The position numbers and the translations under genes are program-made. DNA of 10,745 nucleotides from an uncultured Eubacteriales bacterium (GTDB lineage: Bacteria; Bacillota; Clostridia; Oscillospirales; Oscillospiraceae), in assembly GCA_902477055.1 (NCBI GenBank), contig CABSFY010000080.1:1-10745 (forward strand), written 5' to 3'. Below, in pieces: positions 1 through 4,778 of this stretch. How positions within the stretch are numbered: the first letter of the stretch is position 1; the number at the start of each line of letters is the position of its first letter. Below the pieces are notes generated by a model. The model was given only the letters and a program-made list of their open reading frames with translations, was not told the DNA's origin and did no database searches.

Positions 1-51
1 CATGCACCAACATTTGCGCATTTTCGTGGTGCAGTGCTCATGCATGAAGTT

Positions 52-318
52 TTATGCCTGTGCTTCGATCCATGCCTTCATGGCGGCGCGGCCTTCCTCG
101 CTCATGGGAAAGGTCTGCCGGTCTTCCATCTGACTCAGCTCGTAGCACCATTCGCCGTGCCAATACTCGGCGGTGACGGAGCTTGCAGCCAGATCGACCT
201 CCTTCGGCGTAGCCATCACGACCGTCGGGACGATGCGAAACCGCAGCTGGCCGCAGCTTCCGGTGAAGGAATTGTCGTTCTCGAAGCTATGCAGCGTCGG
301 AATGTAGATATCCGGCAC
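52..318 (-). CDS. Conserved-looking hypothetical protein, 88 aa, coupled to pepF
   Basis: Small soluble protein of unknown function; I recognise no named domain. The start is GTG at 318: an AGGAG sequence lies 6 nt upstream inside the end of pepF, and only 3 nt separate the pepF stop from this GTG, so the two are probably co-transcribed and translationally coupled. The sequence has no signal peptide or membrane segment. It contains an aromatic and acidic stretch (A-E-Y-W-H-G-E-W-C-Y-E, about residues 50-60), two cysteines (about 22 and 58) and an F-P-M-S-E-E-G-R-A-A-M-K-A-W C-terminal helix. The composition looks like a real protein: it keeps a full frame between good translation signals and does not mirror another gene. 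I have an impression of similar small proteins in other clostridia, but could not test this. No terminator is seen in the 51 bases after the stop. Confidence 0.75.
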   Translation of the reverse strand: MPDIYIPTLHSFENDNSFTGSCGQLRFRIVPTVVMATPKEVDLAASSVTAEYWHGEWCYELSQMEDRQTFPMSEEGRAAMKAWIEAQA

Positions 319-321
319 GGC

Positions 322-2127
322 TCACTCCTGCATCAGCGCTTCCATCTCGTCGAGCAGCTCGCCGAACAGGGCCAGCGCATCCTCAACGGGCTTGGTGGTG
401 CTCATGTCCACACCGGCGCCCTTCAGAAGGTCGATCGGGCTCTTGCTGCAACCGCCGGAGAGGAAGCCGAGGTAATCCTTCACGGCCGGCTCGCCCTCGC
501 GGAGGATCCGCTGGGACAGCGCAACGGCGGCGGAGTAGCCGGTGGCGTACTGGAACACATAATAATTGTAGTAGAAATGCGGAATGCGCATCCACTCCAT
601 CGCGATCTCGTCGTCAAGCACGATGTCGTCGCCGAAGTAGAGCTTGTTCAGGCGGCGGTACTCCTCGTTGAGCACGTCGGGCGTCAGGCTGGTGCCCTCC
701 TGCGCCAGCTTGCCGATGTTCAGCTCGAACTCGGCGAACATTGTCTGACGGTAGAGCGTCGTGCGGAAGCCCTCGAGGAAGTGGTTGATGAGATACGCGC
801 GTTCCTTCTTGTCCGTGGTCTGGCCGAGCAGGTACTGCATCAGCAGCGCCTCGTTGCAGGTCGAGGCAACCTCGGCGACGAAGATGACGTAATCGGCATC
901 GAGCGGCGGCTGATGCTTGTTGGACAGATAAGAGTGCATCGCGTGGCCCATCTCATGCGCCAGCGTGAACTGGCTGTCGAGCGTGCCGGTGTAGTTCATC
1001 AGGACGAAGGGATGGACCTTTGCGCCCGCGGAATATGCGCCGGAGCGCTTGCCCGCGTTCTCGTAGATATCGACCCAGCGGCTCTCGAAGCCGTGCTTGA
1101 GGACCTTGCAGTACTCCTCGCCGAGGGGAGCGACGGCCTTGAGGACCAGCGCCTTGGCCTCGTCGATGCTGGCGTGCGTGGCCACGTCCTCGACCAACGG
1201 GGTGTAGATGTCGTAGAAGTGCAGCTCGTCCACGCCCAGCAGCTTCTTGCGGAGCGCAACATAGCGGTACATCTTGTCCATGTTCTTATGGACGGCCTCA
1301 ATGAGGTTCGTGTAGACGCTCGTCGGGACGTTCGTCACGTCGAGGGAGGCCTCCATTGCGGAGGAATACTTCCGCGCGGTGGCGAAGAATTGCAGCTGCT
1401 TGACCTGCGCGGACAGGACGGCGGCAATCGTGTTCTTATAGCTGCCGTAGGTGTGGTAGAGGTTCTCGAACGCGCTCTTGCGCAGCGCGCGGTCGGGGCT
1501 TTCCATGTAGGAAATGTACGTGCCCTGCGACAGGGGGTGCTTTTCGCCCTTGCTGTCCACGGCATCGGGGAAGGTCACGTCGGCATCGTTGAACATACCG
1601 AAGATAGTATCCGGCGCACTGGCCATCTCCCCGGCGGCGGCGAGCAGCTTTTCCTCGGCGGGGCTGAGAACGTGGGCACGGCGGCGGCGAATGTTGTTCA
1701 GATACCGGCGGTAATGCTCCAGCTTCGGCTGCTCGGCGTAGAATTTTTCCATGGTTTCATCGTCGATGGCCATGATCTCGGGCGTCGCAAAGCTGGCAGC
1801 GGCGTTCAGCTCGACGACGGTACTCATCAGGTTGCCGACCATCGCCTGATACTTGGAAACGCGGGCATCCTCGTCCGAACGGCGCATCGCATAATTGCCC
1901 AGTGCGTCGAACAGCACGGTGGTATTCTCGTCCCATTTCACAAAAGCCAGCAGGGTGTCCGCAGACTCGCCGAGCTTACCGGCAAAGGCCCCGACCTGCG
2001 GGATCATGTCCTTGATCTTCTTCAGGTCCTCCTCCCACAGCTCGTCGGTGGCGTAAATGTCATGAATCGCCCACTTGTCCTCCTCACGGATCTCGGAGCG
2101 TTCCGGAATTCTCTTGGTTTCTGCCAT
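322..2127 (-). CDS. pepF: Oligoendopeptidase F (M3 family zinc metallopeptidase)
   Basis: Cytoplasmic zinc endopeptidase of the M3B group that cleaves short oligopeptides, in peptide recycling or nutrition. At 601 residues it has the usual PepF length. The active-site motif H391-E-M-G-H395 is present in the context F-T-L-A-H-E-M-G-H-A-M-H; the third zinc ligand is probably E419 in V-A-E-V-A-S-T. The conserved C-terminal substrate-binding segment I-P-H517-F-Y-Y-N-Y-Y-V-F-Q-Y-A-T-G-Y is intact, as is the N-terminal start of the family (R-x-E-I-x-x-E-x-K-W). No signal peptide is seen. The ATG start is preceded by AAGGAGG, and a near-consensus promoter lies at 2158-2186. The 88-residue gene follows 3 nt after the stop. 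No missing catalytic residue or frameshift was seen. Confidence 0.96.
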   Translation of the reverse strand: MAETKRIPERSEIREEDKWAIHDIYATDELWEEDLKKIKDMIPQVGAFAGKLGESADTLLAFVKWDENTTVLFDALGNYAMRRSDEDARVSKYQAMVGNLMSTVVELNAAASFATPEIMAIDDETMEKFYAEQPKLEHYRRYLNNIRRRRAHVLSPAEEKLLAAAGEMASAPDTIFGMFNDADVTFPDAVDSKGEKHPLSQGTYISYMESPDRALRKSAFENLYHTYGSYKNTIAAVLSAQVKQLQFFATARKYSSAMEASLDVTNVPTSVYTNLIEAVHKNMDKMYRYVALRKKLLGVDELHFYDIYTPLVEDVATHASIDEAKALVLKAVAPLGEEYCKVLKHGFESRWVDIYENAGKRSGAYSAGAKVHPFVLMNYTGTLDSQFTLAHEMGHAMHSYLSNKHQPPLDADYVIFVAEVASTCNEALLMQYLLGQTTDKKERAYLINHFLEGFRTTLYRQTMFAEFELNIGKLAQEGTSLTPDVLNEEYRRLNKLYFGDDIVLDDEIAMEWMRIPHFYYNYYVFQYATGYSAAVALSQRILREGEPAVKDYLGFLSGGCSKSPIDLLKGAGVDMSTTKPVEDALALFGELLDEMEALMQE

Positions 2128-2157
2128 TGGTTTTCCTCCTTGTAGTTTATTTCTCCT

Positions 2158-2186
2158 ATCATATCACGTTTTTCCCCGTAAAACAA
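2158..2186 (-). promoter_or_regulatory. Sigma-A-like promoter of pepF
   Basis: Reading the minus strand, TTGTTT (2186-2181), a 17-nt spacer and TATGAT (2163-2158) stand upstream of pepF. The spacing is ideal and the -10 has one mismatch to consensus. An AAGGAGG ribosome binding site follows, a few nt before the ATG at 2127. Confidence 0.75.
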
Positions 2187-2209
2187 TCCGGACGGGCAAA
2201 AAACGGGCA

Positions 2210-2380
2210 TCAATTTTTATCCTCGCTCAAAAATTCCCGAAGCTGCGCCGCGACGGTGCATTCCTCGCGGTGCTCGCAGTCGGGGTAGCGGCAGTCGGCG
2301 GTCTTGTCGTCGCTGTCGGCCAGCACCGTCCGCGCCGCGTTCAGCACCCGGCAGTAGCCGGAGATCAGCTTCTCAGCCAT
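2210..2380 (-). CDS. Small four-cysteine hypothetical protein, 56 aa
   Basis: Small soluble protein of unknown function. The ATG at 2380 is chosen over an upstream in-frame start at 2413 because AGGGAGG lies just before it, and the upstream start would fall inside the promoter at 2404-2432. Four cysteines, C10, C30, C35 and C41, are arranged as a distant C then C-x4-C-x5-C with an H37 between; this could bind zinc or an iron-sulfur cluster, or form redox pairs (inference). The N-terminus (A-E-K-L-I-S-G-Y-C-R-V-L-N) and C-terminus look helical. The gene is divergent from the DUF2953 gene and upstream of pepF on the same strand, but pepF has its own promoter, so it is probably its own unit. No clear terminator follows. 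Confidence 0.7.
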   Translation of the reverse strand: MAEKLISGYCRVLNAARTVLADSDDKTADCRYPDCEHREECTVAAQLREFLSEDKN

Positions 2381-2403
2381 GCGGCCACCTCCCTTCCGCA
2401 ACG

Positions 2404-2432
2404 ATGATAGCACATCGCCGCAGAAAAGTAAA
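2404..2432 (-). promoter_or_regulatory. Sigma-A-like promoter of the four-cysteine protein
   Basis: On the minus strand TTTACT (2432-2427), a 17-nt spacer and TATCAT (2409-2404) precede the 56-residue gene; the RBS AGGGAGG and ATG at 2380 follow. Only 13 nt separate this -35 from the -35 of the divergent promoter at 2446, so one regulator could act on both. Confidence 0.65.
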
Positions 2433-2445
2433 TAGCGCTTCGGGC

Positions 2446-2474
2446 TTGTAAACGCGGCGGATTTGCAGTATAAT
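2446..2474 (+). promoter_or_regulatory. Sigma-A-like promoter of the DUF2953-ytfJ operon
   Basis: TTGTAA at 2446-2451, exactly 17 nt, then a perfect TATAAT at 2469-2474. The ribosome binding site AAGGAGG follows at 2491-2497, ahead of the GTG start at 2506. This is the best-matching promoter in the window. In B. subtilis ytfJ is a sporulation gene, so a housekeeping-type promoter here would mean expression is not limited to the forespore (inference). Confidence 0.8.
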
Positions 2475-2505
2475 AGCAGTATCTTTGGCGAAGGAGGGAT
2501 GCGCG

Positions 2506-3174
2506 GTGCTTGCGCTCTGGATCATTCTTGGAATCGTCGCCCTGCTCGGCCTGCTGCTCCTTCTGCCGCTGCAAATTGTCCTGCGCTACGACCTGGAGAA
2601 CGGATTTTTCTACCGCGTGCGCCTGCTGTTTGTTACTCTTATCCACTCCGACAGGCCGGAAAAGGTAGAGAGGCCAGAAAAGAAGCCCGCTGCGCCGAAG
2701 AAAGAGCAGCCGGAGGAGCAGAAAAAAAGCGCCGTCCCCGACCTGCTGGCCTTCTTAGGCCTCGGCGAGATCAACACGAAAGCACGGGCGAAAGCCGCTA
2801 TTGCCGAACGCGGGCTGACGGCGGTGCTGGGCGACGTGCTGGCCGCAATTAAAACGCTGCTGGCGCGGACGGGCAAGTGCCTCGGCTCCGGCGTGTTTCA
2901 GCGCTTTTTCTTAACGGTCACGATCGGCGGGGACGATGCCGCCGACGCGGCCATCAGCTACGGGACCGCCTGCGCCGCGGTCTATTCGCTGGTCACGCTG
3001 CTGGAGCAGTCGATGACCGTTCGCCGCCGCAGGGTAGCCGTTACCATCGATGATGCGCAGGAAAGCGGCAGCGTCAGCCTCGATCTGGCGCTGCGCTACC
3101 GAGTGTGGCATTTGCTGCGCTACGCCTGCTTCCTGCTGGGAAATTATTTGAAAAAGGAGCGAAAGCCGTCATGA
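2506..3174 (+). CDS. DUF2953 membrane-anchored protein (YtfI-like)
   Basis: 222-residue protein of the DUF2953 type, of unknown biochemical role, conserved beside ytfJ in many spore formers. The GTG start at 2506 is preferred because AAGGAGG (2491-2497) sits 8 nt before it; a TTG at 2485 would put the ribosome binding site inside the gene. An N-terminal membrane helix (about residues 2-26, rich in L, I, V, A) is followed by Q-I-V-L-R-Y-D, then a short hydrophobic stretch, a highly charged K/E/P-rich linker (about 48-75), and a C-terminal globular part with the typical T-I-G-G-D-D-A-A-D-A-A-I-S-Y-G-T-A segment around 145-160 and a final D-L-A-L-R-Y-R-V-W-H. The stop overlaps the ytfJ start (ATGA). 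Family assignment rests on pattern and on the neighbour. Confidence 0.8.
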   Translation: MLALWIILGIVALLGLLLLLPLQIVLRYDLENGFFYRVRLLFVTLIHSDRPEKVERPEKKPAAPKKEQPEEQKKSAVPDLLAFLGLGEINTKARAKAAIAERGLTAVLGDVLAAIKTLLARTGKCLGSGVFQRFFLTVTIGGDDAADAAISYGTACAAVYSLVTLLEQSMTVRRRRVAVTIDDAQESGSVSLDLALRYRVWHLLRYACFLLGNYLKKERKPS

Positions 3175-3557
3175 GTCAACTGCTGCCGATTTTTGAGTTC
3201 ACCGCCGAGCAGACGCGAAAGCTCGCTGCCGAGCAGTCCGTCGCCGAGGCTCCCATCGTGATCGGGGACGTCACCGTCGTTCCCATCTCCACCCTGTCGT
3301 GCGGTTTTTCCTGCGGCGGCTCGGATTTGACCAAGCGCTCCGACGGCGTATTTGCCGGCGCGGGCGGCAAGGTCAAGCGCACACCGCTGACCTATCTTGC
3401 CGTATGCGGCTCCGATGTCCGCCTGTTGCAGGTCGAGGCCGCCGCAAAGGAAAAGGGCGGCCTGCTGTCCGCACTGCTGCCGCTCGTCGAGCAGTTCAGG
3501 AACAAGCTCGCCGCGAAAAAAGGCGAAATTTCCGAAGAAAATGGCACTGCCGAATAA
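3171..3557 (+). CDS. ytfJ: GerW/YtfJ family sporulation protein
   Basis: 128-residue protein of the GerW (YtfJ) family, which in B. subtilis is made in the forespore and affects spore germination; the molecular function is unknown. The ATG at 3171 has AAGGAG at 3154-3159 and overlaps the upstream TGA by 4 bp. Family signs are the segment P-I-V-I-G-D-V-T-V-V-P-I-S-T-L-S-C-G-F (about 30-48), a glycine-rich G-F-S-C-G-G-S-D that takes the place of the usual G-F-G-x-G-G, and a following T-Y-L-A-V strand. The tail is charged (K/E). The stop codon lies inside the loop of the hairpin at 3540-3568. The pairing with a DUF2953 gene supports the call. The host is therefore probably a spore former or descends from one. 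Confidence 0.88.
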   Translation: MSQLLPIFEFTAEQTRKLAAEQSVAEAPIVIGDVTVVPISTLSCGFSCGGSDLTKRSDGVFAGAGGKVKRTPLTYLAVCGSDVRLLQVEAAAKEKGGLLSALLPLVEQFRNKLAAKKGEISEENGTAE

Positions 3558-3568
3558 GCAGTGCCATT
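3540..3568. terminator. Hairpin between convergent ytfJ and the LOR/SDH-family gene
   Basis: Perfect 11-bp stem (AATGGCACTGC at 3540-3550 with GCAGTGCCATT at 3558-3568) and a 7-nt loop that holds the ytfJ stop codon. In the minus direction the stem is followed by TTTTCTTC, so it best serves the 3576-4661 gene; in the plus direction the following tract (GTAAAAATTA) is a poor U-run. It may act in both directions. Confidence 0.65.
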
Positions 3569-3575
3569 GTAAAAA

Positions 3576-4661
3576 TTATAAGCCGAGGCCCTTTTGCAGA
3601 TTGACCACGAAGTCCTGCACGTTCGTCACGATGCCCTTGGCCGAGAGGCTGCCGCGGTCGGCAAGCTTATTGACCACGAATTCCGAAACGTCCACGCAGT
3701 AGAAATACACCTGCCGCACCGTGCCGTCGGGCATCACGCGGAAGGACGGGGTCATGTTGCCCGTTGCGATCGTGTGGAGCATGGTCGCCATGGCGATCAC
3801 CGTCGTTGCGCCGCGGATCTCGTTGCGCATCGCGTCCTGCGCTGCGTACACGTCCCCGAACACCGGGGGCAGCGGGCCGTCGTCGCGGATGGAGCCTCCG
3901 AGAACATAGGGCACGCCGCATTTTTCGCAGCTATAGATAATGCCGTTATCGATCCCCTCGTTTTCGATGAACGCCCGGATGCTCCCGTGGAGCCGGACGC
4001 GATTGATGGTATCGAGATGGTTATAGTGGCCGTTCGGCATAGAGCGCTGCGTGTAGATGTCCTGCCCCAGCGCGGTTTTCAGGTACGCGCCCTCCAAATC
4101 GTGCGTCGCCAGCGCGTTGCCGGCCAAAATCGCGTGGACATAGCCGTTTTCGATCAGCTTCGACATTGCGCGGCGGGCGTCGGCATCAAAGGCGAACGCC
4201 GGTCCCATGACCCAGACGATCTTGCCGTGCTCGCGCTCATGGCGCAGCAGCTCATAAATCTCGTCATAATCCTTGGAAAACGCCGTTTCGCGCGAACGGT
4301 TCTGCCGAAAAGCGAACACGTCCTTCTGCTCGGCCTCCTCGGAAAAGCCGTTCGGATGGACATAAATGCCGTCCTCGCAGTTTTCCGTCCGGCCGGTGAC
4401 GACCCGGTCGCCTTGCTTCAATAGGCGGAACTCGCGGACGAGCACCTTGCCGTTTTCGTAGACCGGAACGCAGTCCATCCGGCTCTCCTCCGCCAACAGC
4501 CACCGGCCGTCGAGGTGAAAATACTCCGGGAAAATGCTCATGGCATGATAGTTTTCCGGCGCGACCCCGTCCTTCGGCGCGGGCGCACAGACGGCCTCCG
4601 GCGCATCGCGGAACTGCGGCTGCGTAAAATCGGGCGCGGTATATTTCCGAAGCTGGAACAT
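3576..4661 (-). CDS. LOR/SDH-domain (TIGR00300-type) protein; putative archaeal-type ornithine cyclodeaminase
   Basis: 361-residue cytoplasmic protein resembling the family once named TIGR00300 or the 'LOR/SDH bifunctional enzyme conserved domain'. Members include the archaeal ornithine cyclodeaminase and the C-terminal half of cyanobacterial AgrE/ArgZ, which turn ornithine into proline and ammonia with NAD. Visible family signs are A-P-E-N-Y-H-A-M-S-I-F-P (34-45), V-W-V-M-G-P-A-F-A-F-D (149-159), A-I-L-A-G-N-A-L-A-T-H-D-L-E (177-190), N-G-H-Y-N-H-L-D-T-I-N-R-V-R (210-223), L-G-G-S-I-R-D-D-G-P-L-P (254-265), and A-T-M-L-H-T-I-A-T-G-N-M (292-303). The arginine dihydrolase half of AgrE is absent. 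The ATG at 4661 follows GAGGGG; the promoter is at 4692-4720. It stands alone between convergent and divergent genes. Substrate is inferred from family only and could differ. Confidence 0.75.
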   Translation of the reverse strand: MFQLRKYTAPDFTQPQFRDAPEAVCAPAPKDGVAPENYHAMSIFPEYFHLDGRWLLAEESRMDCVPVYENGKVLVREFRLLKQGDRVVTGRTENCEDGIYVHPNGFSEEAEQKDVFAFRQNRSRETAFSKDYDEIYELLRHEREHGKIVWVMGPAFAFDADARRAMSKLIENGYVHAILAGNALATHDLEGAYLKTALGQDIYTQRSMPNGHYNHLDTINRVRLHGSIRAFIENEGIDNGIIYSCEKCGVPYVLGGSIRDDGPLPPVFGDVYAAQDAMRNEIRGATTVIAMATMLHTIATGNMTPSFRVMPDGTVRQVYFYCVDVSEFVVNKLADRGSLSAKGIVTNVQDFVVNLQKGLGL

Positions 4662-4691
4662 AACGTGAATCCCCTCTCTGTTTTTTCTTTC

Positions 4692-4720
4692 ACTATACCC
4701 TATTTTTCCTCATCTTGCAA
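4692..4720 (-). promoter_or_regulatory. Sigma-A-like promoter of the LOR/SDH-family gene
   Basis: On the minus strand TTGCAA (4720-4715), a 17-nt spacer and TATAGT (4697-4692) precede the 361-residue gene. The 78-nt gap to the upstream ORF of the GTPase gene must also hold the plus-strand promoter; I see only a weak candidate (CTGTTT at 4678-4683, 17 nt, TATTTT at 4701-4706). Confidence 0.7.
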
Positions 4721-4739
4721 GCACAAAGGAGTATTCCTT

Positions 4740-4778
4740 ATGAATTCTCATCGTTGGAACGCCGGAGAGAAGCCGTGA
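4740..4778 (+). CDS. Possible 12-residue leader peptide overlapping the GTPase start
   Basis: ATG at 4740 has the ideal ribosome binding site AAAGGAG (4725-4731, 8-nt spacer) and encodes MNSHRWNAGEKP, ending in TGA at 4776-4778. That TGA overlaps the GTG start (4775-4777) of the GTPase-nuclease gene in another frame. This fits a leader ORF that couples ribosomes to the main gene or senses translation; tet(M) and related genes are known for leader-peptide control. The alternative is that the ATG is the true start and a one-base sequence error or programmed shift separates it from the main frame. No attenuator hairpin is seen. Confidence 0.4.
   Translation: MNSHRWNAGEKP

Noticed and set aside
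1..51. Terminator after the pepF operon
   Set aside because: TGCACCA (3-9) and TGGTGCA (27-33) can pair, but the loop is 17 nt and no T-run follows in the minus direction within the window.
34..2145. A 703-codon open frame on the plus strand
   Set aside because: It is the mirror of pepF and its neighbour in G+C-rich DNA; pepF has the zinc motif, promoter and ribosome binding site, and the plus-strand translation has no recognisable domain.
2485..2505. TTG at 2485 as the start of the DUF2953 protein, or the ATG at 2499
   Set aside because: The TTG places the ribosome binding site inside the gene; the ATG is in another frame, which gives an arginine-rich shadow. GTG at 2506 has ideal spacing.
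3594..4424. A 276-codon open frame on the plus strand
   Set aside because: Antisense of the LOR/SDH-family gene; histidine/valine/arginine-rich mirror composition and no good start signal.
4715..4743. Plus-strand promoter TTGCAA-17 nt-TTATGA
   Set aside because: Its -10 would overlap the start codon of the upstream ORF and lie after the ribosome binding site.
4715..4774. TTG at 4715 as the start of the GTPase-nuclease
   Set aside because: It would add 20 residues with no family counterpart, contain the AAAGGAG ribosome binding site, and coincide with the -35 of the divergent promoter.
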